DNA from: Pseudovibrio sp. JCM 19062 | GTDB taxonomy: Bacteria; Pseudomonadota; Alphaproteobacteria; Rhizobiales; Stappiaceae | Length of the DNA stretch: 13,442 nucleotides | Assembly (NCBI GenBank): GCA_001310715.1 | Contig: BAXV01000085.1 | Coordinates: 1 to 13,442, forward strand | Direction: 5' to 3' | Shown: positions 6,672 to 12,972 of the stretch, one piece after another | Layout: the number at the start of each line of letters is the position of its first letter | Position numbering within the stretch: position 1 is the first letter of the stretch | Notes under the pieces: model-generated | The model's database searches: none | What the model saw: only the letters and a program-made list of their open reading frames with translations | What the model was told of the DNA's origin: nothing | Position numbers and translations under genes: made by a program

Positions 6672-7715
6672 CTAAAAGCCGGGGCCATCCTGCCTTTCTT
6701 GCATAAGGTCTGCCAGTTTATCCAGTTCGGCATCGTAGGCAGACAGCAGTTCATCCGCAAGATGGTTCAGTTGAAGCGCTTCGCCGGGGCGAACGCTATA
6801 AAGGTCACTTCCCAGATGAGGAAGGTCAGCGGTCAGCCGAATGTACTCGACCCCCGGCATATCTGCGAAAAGCACATCTGCATATTGTCCGGTGGAAGCC
6901 GTCTGGCCGTGCATATAACTGCAAAGCAAAGGCGTGCCTTCTTCCGGCGAGAGCCAGCCACGCGTGCCCCACTGCACAGTCTCTTCAAAGCTATGCTTCT
7001 CCTCAACCGGATTGCCGCTGCCAAGCGACAGGATGATGATGTCCTTTGGGTCCCAGCCATGACGCCGCGCCTCGGTATATGCCGCCAGCACCGGATCATT
7101 CAGGAAGCTTGCCGCATCAATCATGATCTCTTCATCGCCAGTGGTCAGGTTTTCAACGCGCGCTGGTTCAAACCACGATGGCGTAGAGGTCGTCGCCCGT
7201 ACAGCCTGCCAGAAGTAATAGTCATCCTGACCCGTTGTGTTGTTGCCCATGGAAACCACACGGCGGTTTTTCAGATCATACGCCGTCAGCAAAACGGAAG
7301 TCAGACTGCTGGACAGAGCACTCCACCCGATGCGTTGCTTGATAGCCTGCTCAACCGGACGCTCCTGAATGGCTTTATTGAACTGCCGGAAGGGGTGGTA
7401 CAGCGCCCGGTGGACCCAGTGGCGCCGGTTGGTCATGTAAAGTTCACGGGCCTCAATCTCGAAGAAGTCCTGCAAATCATTGAGTGTCATCGCGGATTCA
7501 CCACGCCGCGAGTGGTCCGGATTAGGCGCGGTGAGCCCGGCGGCAATCAGGCCGCCACTGGATGTTCCGCAGATCAGATCGAAATATCGGTGAAGTGGCG
7601 CGGACTTGCCGCGCATGGACAGTTTGGTTTCAAGTCCGCGCAGCAAGCGAACCGGAAGAAGACCGCGTGCTCCACCACCATCAATAGAAAGAATAATGCG
7701 TTTTCTTTTTTTCAT
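6672..7715 (-). CDS. patatin-like phospholipase/lipid acyl hydrolase
   Basis: The 347-residue protein has the patatin fold signatures near its start: the oxyanion loop DGGGARG (residues 12-18) and the nucleophile elbow G50-T-S52-S-G54 with Ser52 as nucleophile. The catalytic-dyad aspartate is D200 in MIDAASFLNDP. Most patatins have DGG or DGA here, so DAA is a variant that keeps the Asp. Enzymes of this family hydrolyse acyl chains from phospholipids or neutral lipids. There is no clear signal peptide, so it is probably cytoplasmic or peripheral to the membrane. The ATG at 7715 begins MKKRKRIILSIDGGG, the usual short lead into the first beta strand; the longer TTG start at 7820 would add 35 unrelated residues. 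It is divergent from the nucleoside-diphosphate-kinase-like gene and upstream of mepA. Confidence 0.9.
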   Translation of the reverse strand: MKKRKRIILSIDGGGARGLLPVRLLRGLETKLSMRGKSAPLHRYFDLICGTSSGGLIAAGLTAPNPDHSRRGESAMTLNDLQDFFEIEARELYMTNRRHWVHRALYHPFRQFNKAIQERPVEQAIKQRIGWSALSSSLTSVLLTAYDLKNRRVVSMGNNTTGQDDYYFWQAVRATTSTPSWFEPARVENLTTGDEEIMIDAASFLNDPVLAAYTEARRHGWDPKDIIILSLGSGNPVEEKHSFEETVQWGTRGWLSPEEGTPLLCSYMHGQTASTGQYADVLFADMPGVEYIRLTADLPHLGSDLYSVRPGEALQLNHLADELLSAYDAELDKLADLMQERQDGPGF

Positions 7716-7985
7716 TGAAGAACCCAGTGCCGTGATCGTGTGTTTTGAATCGTTTTTATTTTTATCGAGTCTGTCCAAAAATGAGGTGAAGAGATGACGC
7801 CTCAAAACGAGGAAACGCAACCGCTTGAGATTGCGGTGAATTAAGGGTTAAGCTGGGTCTGCTGCGAGCAGGTGGATTCCACCCCCACCTCAATTCCGCC
7901 ACCAGCTACCCCTACGGCATCTTGGGGGGCGGCAACATATCAGTGCGGCACGCCTCACGTCTGTCAGTTTAAAGGAACGGTCTCA
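7716..7985. promoter_or_regulatory. divergent intergenic region with a possible 16-codon leader ORF
   Basis: This 270-bp gap must hold promoters for the patatin gene (minus) and the gene at 7986 (plus). An ATG at 7794 with GAGGTGAAGAG directly upstream opens a 16-codon frame ending with TAA at 7842-7844 (MTPQNEETQPLEIAVN). It could be a leader peptide of the plus-strand gene or chance. A C-rich stretch follows at 7873-7920. No convincing promoter boxes were found. Confidence 0.35.
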
Positions 7986-8894
7986 ATGGAACACAACATA
8001 CTCCTTGTGAAGCCAGTCCCGCTTGATCAGGAGCAAATTACCGAAGCGATCTGCGCTGATCTGTTGAAGAACGGGCTGGAAGTTGTGGCCATCAACTCTA
8101 AGCCTCTGAGTGTTGCTGAATTTGAAAAACACTTTATTTGTAAAAGCCTTGCCCATTCCGAATATATGACCAGTGGACCGGTGACCTCGATTTTGTACAA
8201 GGGAGAGTCGGCCACCAGCTTCGGGCGGGCCTATAAGTTCTGGTTCCGAAAACAACACCCGACCGATGAGCTTAGAAACATCCTGCACTCAACGGAGCCG
8301 GGGAATGAATTTGCCACGCAGTTCAAGCTGTTCTTTCCTGACTTGAACATTGCCGACCATCATCAGGTCGCAGATCAAGGCGTCTACTTTGGTGAGTTGA
8401 CCGAGGCACAGCGCAGTGCGTTATCTGGGTTATCGGCTTTCAACCTGATCGCCGCCAATGAAGAAGAAGCGAACTCGCAGCAGTTCAAAAGCATCAGCGA
8501 ATTAGACAATTGCAAATATGTAGGCGTGCGGGGAGATGTTCAGGCAGGCAGTGAAATACTGCGATATCGAAGAAAGCACGAGTTGGGCGCTCCCAACGCA
8601 AAAGAGCTTCGCGTCTTGCTTTTCAAAGAAGAGCAAAATTTTTGGGCAACGATCCCGCAGCTGAAAGAGGCGCACAAGGTTCAGGCCGTGGTGTGCTACA
8701 AGCCGCGCTTCACTCTCCTGCAAACCGAAGAGCTGCGCACAGCAACTCTTGAGAGCAATCTGTTCTGTATTGGCGGGAGCTTTGGAGATGAAGGGCCCGG
8801 CTCAATCAGAGTTTCACAAGAGCTGACGGAGCTTTTTGACAGTTGGTTTGAGTGCAGTCAGCTGGTGCTGGACTTTCCCGCACTACCCACTTGA
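7986..8894 (+). CDS. two-domain protein with an NDK-like N-terminal domain and a C-terminal domain of unknown function
   Basis: Residues 3-120 follow the nucleoside diphosphate kinase fold: NILLVKP with K9, the helix EAICADLLKNGLEVVAI, the signature SGPV (63-66), GESATSFGRA, and L-R97-N-I-L-H101-S-T-E followed by KLFFPDL. H101 aligns with the phospho-accepting histidine of NDK (NxxHGSD). The segment before it is much shorter than in true NDKs, and SD is replaced by TE, so NDK activity is uncertain. Residues about 125-302 were not recognised; they include KYVGVRGDVQAGSEILRYRR, CYKPRFTLLQTEELRTA and CIGGSFGDEGPGSIRVS. The start ATG at 7986 has AAAGGAA 8 nt upstream. The longer GTG start at 7872 adds a Pro-rich, unlikely segment. 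The stop overlaps the convergent sugE stop by 12 bp. NDK proper has about 140 residues, so this 302-residue arrangement is unusual. Confidence 0.8.
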   Translation: MEHNILLVKPVPLDQEQITEAICADLLKNGLEVVAINSKPLSVAEFEKHFICKSLAHSEYMTSGPVTSILYKGESATSFGRAYKFWFRKQHPTDELRNILHSTEPGNEFATQFKLFFPDLNIADHHQVADQGVYFGELTEAQRSALSGLSAFNLIAANEEEANSQQFKSISELDNCKYVGVRGDVQAGSEILRYRRKHELGAPNAKELRVLLFKEEQNFWATIPQLKEAHKVQAVVCYKPRFTLLQTEELRTATLESNLFCIGGSFGDEGPGSIRVSQELTELFDSWFECSQLVLDFPALPT

Positions 8895-9208
8895 AACAAG
8901 CTTCAAGCCGACGATCGCAGTGATCAGCAGGGCTATGAAGAAGATGCGGGCGAAGGTGACCGGTTCTCCAAAGTAGAAGATGCCGACGATGGCGATACCG
9001 GTGGCCCCGATGCCGGTCCACACAGCATAGGCTGTGCCGATTGGGATGCAAGCCATAGCTCTGGTCAGAGAGTAAAGCGACAACAGCGCCGTGATGGCAA
9101 AGGCAACTGTAAAAGGTAATCTGGTAAAGCCCTCAGACATTTTGAGGCAGAGAGCAAAAATGATTTCCAAAAAGCCCGCTACGAAGAGCACGTCCATGCC
9201 ATTGCCAT
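8883..9208 (-). CDS. sugE: SMR-family exporter, SugE/Gdx guanidinium subtype (one-base frameshift near the start)
   Basis: This is a four-helix small multidrug resistance transporter of the inner membrane that works as a dimer and exchanges protons for a small cation. The conserved helix-1 glutamate is in GFLEIIFALCLKMSEGF. IPIGTAYAVWTGIG and the FGEPVTFAR loop match SugE/Gdx, the guanidinium exporters, more closely than EmrE. The last helix reads IALLITAIVGLKL. The frame open at 9197 starts with MDVLF. One base earlier, an ATG at 9208 with AAGGAGG 7 nt upstream gives MAMAWT, the usual SMR beginning, in another frame. Restoring one base near 9191 (GGACGTG to GGACGGTG) joins the two as MAMAWTVLFVAGF, for about 108 residues. 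The earlier open frame up to 9356 is leader DNA. Confidence 0.9.
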
Positions 9209-9211
9209 TCA

Positions 9212-9370
9212 GTTGCCTCCTTGCGCAACGTTTGTTGCCTGCTTCCAGAAACGACTGAAAGGACTGTGGTCCCCACTTCTCGGTGACCACCAAAATACTG
9301 TTTGAATGTCCCGGTGGCATATCAGGACCCATCAAAATTAGGTTCATTTGGAGCAAAACCCCTTTCAGTC
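9212..9370 (-). promoter_or_regulatory. structured leader candidate of sugE
   Basis: GACTGAAAGG (9253-9262) and CCTTTCAGTC (9361-9370) are perfect 10-bp inverted arms separated by 98 nt. A second stem, GTGGTC/GACCAC (9266-9271, 9285-9290), nests inside. Next to the start codon, minus-strand GTTGC (9229-9225) can pair either with upstream GCAAC (9238-9234) or with GCAAC (9216-9212), which touches the AAGGAGG site. This switch-like layout suits a leader RNA. SugE/Gdx genes are often under guanidine riboswitches, but the consensus of those classes was not recognised here. Confidence 0.4.
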
Positions 9371-9378
9371 CTTGTAAG

Positions 9379-9393
9379 ATTTACTGAGTAAAT
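9379..9393. promoter_or_regulatory. 15-bp palindrome upstream of sugE (operator candidate)
   Basis: ATTTACT-G-AGTAAAT is a perfect inverted repeat with 7-bp arms around one base. It lies just outside the outer stem of the candidate leader, where a promoter for sugE would be expected. Size and symmetry fit a dimeric repressor site. No regulator gene is adjacent. Confidence 0.4.
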
Positions 9394-9557
9394 TTAAGGG
9401 GGATTGATTAAAACTTGCTACATGCTTCGCCGGACCCGAAGGCAACCTCCAACGGCCCGTAGGTTTCTGACCTGATACGCTGCTCGTGCAAGCGGAGTAA
9501 CTTTAGCGCTGCCAACACCGCCAGAACGAACAGCCCGCCATTACCGAACGCGCCCCG

Positions 9558-9848
9558 TTAATAGCCGTAGTCGTAATAGTCGGGATAATAATATCCGTAG
9601 TCCCGGCGATCTCTGTACGGTTCACGATAAGCTCTCTCTTGCCGCTTTATCTGCTTGCGTACGAACTTATTCCGTTCCTTTTCGAACTTGCGATAGGCTT
9701 TTTCTTGCTTCTTGAAAGCCTTTTCCTGCTGCTTGAAATACTTTTTGTGATGCTTGTCCGCATACGCAACGCTTCCGAAGGATACAGTTGAAAGCGCTAC
9801 AGCAGCAGCCAGTCCAACTTGAAGTATTAACCTCTTGGCATTCCTCAT
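9558..9848 (-). CDS. secreted highly charged small protein, paralogue A
   Basis: The 96-residue protein starts with a clear signal peptide (MRNAKRLILQVGLAAAVALS, cleavage likely after SVAYA, about residue 30). The mature part is a run of Lys, Arg, Gln and Glu in a roughly seven-residue rhythm (FKQQEKA, FKKQEKA, YRKFEKE), predicted to be a long charged helix. It ends in a Tyr-rich tail (DYGYYYPDYYDYGY). No family was recognised. The ATG at 9848 follows TCACTGGAGCAC, with GGAG 9 nt upstream. The same sequence precedes paralogue B, which has an equal total length and a similar signal peptide. It is probably periplasmic or extracellular; what the basic and Tyr-rich part binds is unknown. Confidence 0.75.
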   Translation of the reverse strand: MRNAKRLILQVGLAAAVALSTVSFGSVAYADKHHKKYFKQQEKAFKKQEKAYRKFEKERNKFVRKQIKRQERAYREPYRDRRDYGYYYPDYYDYGY

Positions 9849-10216
9849 GATTATGTGCTCCAGTGACGTTTGGTTATTCGTGTCACTATGGAGCAGTAAC
9901 CGAGCAGACTTATGGCACAGCACGGCAATTTGATGCGCTGTGTTCTGTTTGGAATCCTAATGAGTGTAATGCCATGTGCAAAGCGCAAGTAAGCAGCGGG
10001 GATAGCGCTCTTTTGTTGCAAGAGTTTAGAAAATTAGGAGGGAAAGAGAGTGGGAAAAAGCTATGCAGATAACTCAGGTTGCCCGCCATCGCGGGCGAAA
10101 ATCGTGGATCACTCGAACCAGTAGTCTATGACAGTGCTTTCATTGTGCTTCACAAAAAGCTGAGTGAAAGCACTGTCAAATGAGCAGGTCATGCCGACCT
10201 GATGCGTACCAACGCA
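9849..10216. other. intergenic region between the two secreted paralogues
   Basis: No supported gene lies here. A plus-strand frame at 9863-10072 has no ribosome-binding site and covers the promoter side of paralogue A. The stretch contains a GC hairpin at 10081-10096 (GCCCGC, CATC, GCGGGC) and the 14-bp inverted repeat at 10129-10178. Neither has a U-tract on either strand. The promoter of paralogue A should be in the left part. Confidence 0.45.
10129..10178. repeat. 14-bp perfect inverted repeat with an inner mini-hairpin
   Basis: TGACAGTGCTTTCA (10129-10142) and TGAAAGCACTGTCA (10165-10178) are exact reverse complements. The 22-nt centre contains TTGTG-CTT-CACAA, a second small stem. It lies 39 bp downstream of the paralogue B stop codon. 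Without a U-tract it is not a standard terminator. It could be a mobile palindromic repeat unit or an mRNA 3' stabiliser. Confidence 0.65.
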
Positions 10217-10507
10217 TTAGTAGCGGCGACCAGGAGGACCCCTGCGGTCAAAATGCCGTGGATGAGCGCCAGGCCTGTATAGGCGGCGGTTATCGTGGTG
10301 GTTCCGGTATGCGTGCCTGCGGTCGTACCTGTAGTCACGTCGATCCCGATAGCCTCTTCGGTCCCCGTCAATCGCTCTCTCTGCTTGGTCGAGAATGATA
10401 TTGCCAAGAGGATTGGCCGCATACGCAACACTGCCGATTCCGATAGCTGGCAGTGCTAATGCTGCAGACAGAACGAGTTGCAGCACGAGTTTCCTGATAT
10501 TTTTCAT
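10217..10507 (-). CDS. secreted Arg/Tyr/His-rich small protein, paralogue B
   Basis: Also 96 residues, with a signal peptide closely matching paralogue A (MKNIRKLVLQLVLSAALALP, then GSVAYA before the likely cut). Both genes even share the 13-nt stretch GTTGCGTATGCGG at that site. The mature part begins NPLGNIILDQAERAI and continues as an Arg/Tyr/Asp/His-rich chain (RDRRDYRYDRRHAYRN) that ends RRGPPGRRY. It looks disordered and strongly basic. The start ATG at 10507 follows TCACTGGAGCGC, as in paralogue A. The signal and leader are conserved while the mature part has diverged, which suggests duplication followed by change of the exported portion. Function unknown. Confidence 0.75.
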   Translation of the reverse strand: MKNIRKLVLQLVLSAALALPAIGIGSVAYAANPLGNIILDQAERAIDGDRRGYRDRRDYRYDRRHAYRNHHDNRRLYRPGAHPRHFDRRGPPGRRY

Positions 10508-10652
10508 AGTGCGCTCCAGTGATAATAGGTATTATCCCGATCACCTTAGGTTAGCTTGCTGTCAAACATGTGGCACACTTATCTTGCTGACAGACTTATT
10601 ATCTCATTAGAAATGGCAGAAAAACGCAAATTATGAGGGGAAATGGGCGGCA

Positions 10653-10679
10653 ATCAGGCTTCATTGAGAGAAGCCTGAT
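10653..10679 (-). terminator. hairpin just after the alpha/beta hydrolase gene
   Basis: ATCAGGCTTC and GAAGCCTGAT are perfect 10-bp arms around a 7-nt loop, 12 nt past the hydrolase stop codon. A U-tract is missing (the minus strand continues TGCCGCCC), so termination would need help. The position still makes it the likely 3' end of that transcript. Confidence 0.55.
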
Positions 10680-10691
10680 CACGAGAGCAAA

Positions 10692-11479
10692 TTAGCGCTG
10701 GGCCAGTTCCGCCACAGCCGCAATCATGCGGTCCAGATCTTCTGGACGCGACAGACGGTGGTCGCCGTCTTTCACCAATGTCAGCACCACATCGTCATGG
10801 GCCATGCCTTCCACAATGCGCAAGGCATGCTGCCACGGCACGGCATCATCTTTCTGGCCTTGCAGAATAATGGTCTTGCAGCCGGTGACGATCGGATCGC
10901 CAAGCAGGAGGTTCTTTCTACCATCCTCGATCAGCTTACGAGTGATGATGTACGGGCTGTCGTCATATTCAGATGGACGCTCGAAGCGGCCTTTCTCCAT
11001 GATCTCCTGCTTCATCTCATCGGTAAACTCATGCTTCCACATCAGCTCCTCGGTAAAGTCAGGTGCCGGTGCAATCAACACCATGCCGGATAGAGAGCCT
11101 TCGATCTTCTCAGAAGCTTCATGCAGCGCTTTGGCCAGCAGCAGCGCCATCCAGCCGCCCATGGAAGAGCCAACAACAATAGTCGGACCTTTGCAGAACT
11201 GTTTGAACACAGCAACCGCTTCTTCCAGCCAAAGGGAGATGGTGCCATCAGCAAACTCACCACCGGATTCCCCGTGACCGGAATAATCCATGCGCGTGTA
11301 GGTCAGGCCTGTTGTTTCTGCCCACTCGGCAAGCACTTCTGCTTGGTGCCAAGCATGTCGGATTTGAAGCCAGACAGCCACAGGATACCCGGCGCACCGC
11401 GCTCATCATGACGCACTGCGATTTGTCGTGCACTGTCGCCTTTGCCAACGCTGATGAATTGGGGTAAGTCAGCACTCAT
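10692..11479 (-). CDS. alpha/beta hydrolase (serine hydrolase), one-base frameshift
   Basis: After restoring one base near 11342 (ACCAAGCAG to ACCAAGGCAG) the protein is about 262 residues. It begins MSADLPQFISVGKGDSARQI and passes through ILWLSGFKSDMLGTKAEVL. It then has YSGHGESGG, the nucleophile elbow GSSMGG (Ser about 106), the acid-residue region GQKDDAVPW and the histidine in DGDHRLSR. These are the Ser-Asp-His triad positions of a cytoplasmic esterase/peptidase-like alpha/beta hydrolase similar to ABHD10-type enzymes. The substrate is unknown. The ATG at 11479 has GGAGG 6 nt upstream. In related alphaproteobacteria a hydrolase of this type is, as I recall, often next to infC; here the glycosyltransferase lies between. 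Most of the protein lies in the frame 10692-11381 and the N-terminus in another frame. Confidence 0.9.
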
Positions 11480-11586
11480 TCATAACCTCCAAACGCTTTA
11501 TCGGCTTATCGTTGCCGGCAATTGTCTGGAAACCTGATTACAGCCTCGTCACCATTGCCGCCTGTTATTCGGGGGAGCATAGTTGG

Positions 11587-12782
11587 ATGATGCGCAAAAA
11601 ACACAGAGAAATATCCAAAGTGCCAACCATTTTGCAAATTGTCCCCGACCTTCAAACCGGCGGAGCGAGCGCACCACACTGGATGTTGCTGAGGCAATCG
11701 TGAATGCAGGCTGGAAAAGCCTTGTGATTTCACAAGGCGGACGCATGGTGCCCGAGTTGGAAACAACCGGAGCGGTGCACTTTGAAATGCCGGTCAAATC
11801 CAAGAACCCTTGGACTATGTGGCGCAACTCTTATCTGATCGAACGTATCTGCAAGGAACATGACGTTGATCTGGTTCACGCCCGATCCCGCGCTCCGGCG
11901 TGGTCTGCCTTGTGGCTGCACGCCGTCTGAGCATTCCTTTTGTCACCACCTATCACGGCATTTACAGGGAAACCAACAGGTTCAAGGCGTTCTACAATTC
12001 CTCCATGACCCGCGCCGATAAAGTGATCGCGAACTCTAAATTCACCGCTGATTTGGTGGAACGGCGAGATCCGCGCACCAAAGGCAAAACCTCGGTGATC
12101 TACCGTGGCCCGGATATAGACTCTTATGATCGCGACAATATCAGTGATGAGCGCGTCTCGGACCTGCGCGCCGCTGGGGCGTTTCCGACAAGCGCCGCGT
12201 GGTGATGAACCTTGCGCGCCTGACTGAATGGAAAGGTCAGCGCGTCTTGATTGAGGCGACCCGCCAGCTTGTTCAGCGCGGCGGCTATGATGATGTGCTT
12301 GTGGTTTTAGCCGGGGATGATCAGGCCGCGAGACCTACCGCCAATCTCTTGAGCTCCAGATTGAGGAATCTGAGTTGGTCGGCAACGTCCGCATTGTTGG
12401 TCACTGCTCGGATGTTCCCGCAGCGCTCGCAATCGCAGATGCTTCTGTTGTCGCCTCCATTGAGGCCGAGGCCTTTGGCCGTGCCGCTGTCGAAGCGCAG
12501 GCTGCAGGCGTGCCGGTGATCGTCTCCAATATTGGCGCGGTGCCGGAGACCGTACTCGTCCCGCCTGTGGTGCAAGATGAAGAGCGCACGGGCTGGCACT
12601 TTGAGAATGGCAACGTGGAAGAACTTGCGGATCTGATGGCTCAGGCATTGGATCTGAGTGAAGAGGAGCGCGCAAAACTTACCAAGCGCGCCCATGACCA
12701 TGTGGAACGCTCGTTCACCAAACAGGCCATGTGTGCCGCGACGCTTGATGTTTACCGGGAGTTGTTACCAACAGAGATCTAG
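11587..12782 (+). CDS. GT4 glycosyltransferase, reading frame broken by four one-base deletions
   Basis: Joined across frames this is a GT-B glycosyltransferase of family 4 with about 399 residues. The N-terminal domain has TILQIVPDLQTGGAERTTLD, VDLVHARSRAPAW and FVTTYHGIY. The C-terminal domain has VVMNLARLTEWKGQ, the nucleotide-sugar region VGHCSDVPAALAIAD, and the EX7E motif in EAEAFGRAAVEAQAAGVPVI. Such enzymes build lipopolysaccharide core or capsule sugars; the donor and acceptor cannot be read from sequence. One base is missing near 11666 (GGAGCGAG), 11912 (CCTTGTGG), 12173 (GCCGCTGG) and 12324 (CAGGCCGC). Each restoration gives family-like sequence across the joint. The start is the ATG at 11587 with GGGGGAG 9 nt upstream. 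The gene is divergent from the hydrolase and precedes infC by 190 bp. Four hits in one gene could be decay, but infC and lepA show the same kind of change. Confidence 0.88.
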
Positions 12783-12821
12783 CTGGTTGCATATGTCGCG
12801 CAAGAACCAGCAAAACTAGTG

Positions 12822-12850
12822 TTGACTTACGGGACATTTTTCCTGATTTT
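12822..12850 (+). promoter_or_regulatory. possible promoter of infC
   Basis: TTGACT (12822-12827) is followed after 17 nt by GATTTT (12845-12850), a good -35 box with a weak -10 box. It lies in the only gap upstream of infC and would give a leader of about 115 nt. Confidence 0.35.
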
Positions 12851-12901
12851 AGCAAAGCAGCAATAATGATGCCCCTGCAATATGTTTCTCGACTTGACGA
12901 A

Positions 12902-12953
12902 ACTGCCGGAACGAGTCATTGAGCTGTAGTCAAATATTCGTAAGTTCGGCAGT
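12902..12953 (+). promoter_or_regulatory. leader stem-loop just upstream of the infC ribosome-binding site
   Basis: ACTGCCG (12902-12908) plus AAC (12910-12912) pair with GTT plus CGGCAGT (12944-12953). This is a 10-bp stem with one bulged G enclosing 31 nt. The stem ends 4 nt before the AAGAGGAG Shine-Dalgarno. Its placement suggests a role in infC translation control or in stacking next to the ribosome-binding site. Confidence 0.45.
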
Positions 12954-12972
12954 CTAAAGAGGAGATACTCAC

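Noticed and set aside
6699..7718. Plus-strand frame of 339 codons
   Set aside because: It is antisense to the patatin-like gene with its GGGARG and GTSSG motifs; no ribosome-binding site or family resemblance was seen.
7872..7985. N-terminal extension of the NDK-like protein from a GTG start
   Set aside because: The added 38 residues are Pro/Thr-rich and precede the first beta strand of the domain; the ATG at 7986 has a good ribosome-binding site directly in front of NILLVKP.
6672..8894. CBASS-type anti-phage operon (patatin effector)
   Set aside because: No CD-NTase or accessory Cap gene is present, and the neighbour is NDK-like, not a cyclic-nucleotide synthase.
9863..10072. Plus-strand frame of 69 codons between the secreted paralogues
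   Set aside because: It has a GTG start without a Shine-Dalgarno, no recognisable features, and overlaps the leader of paralogue A on the other strand.
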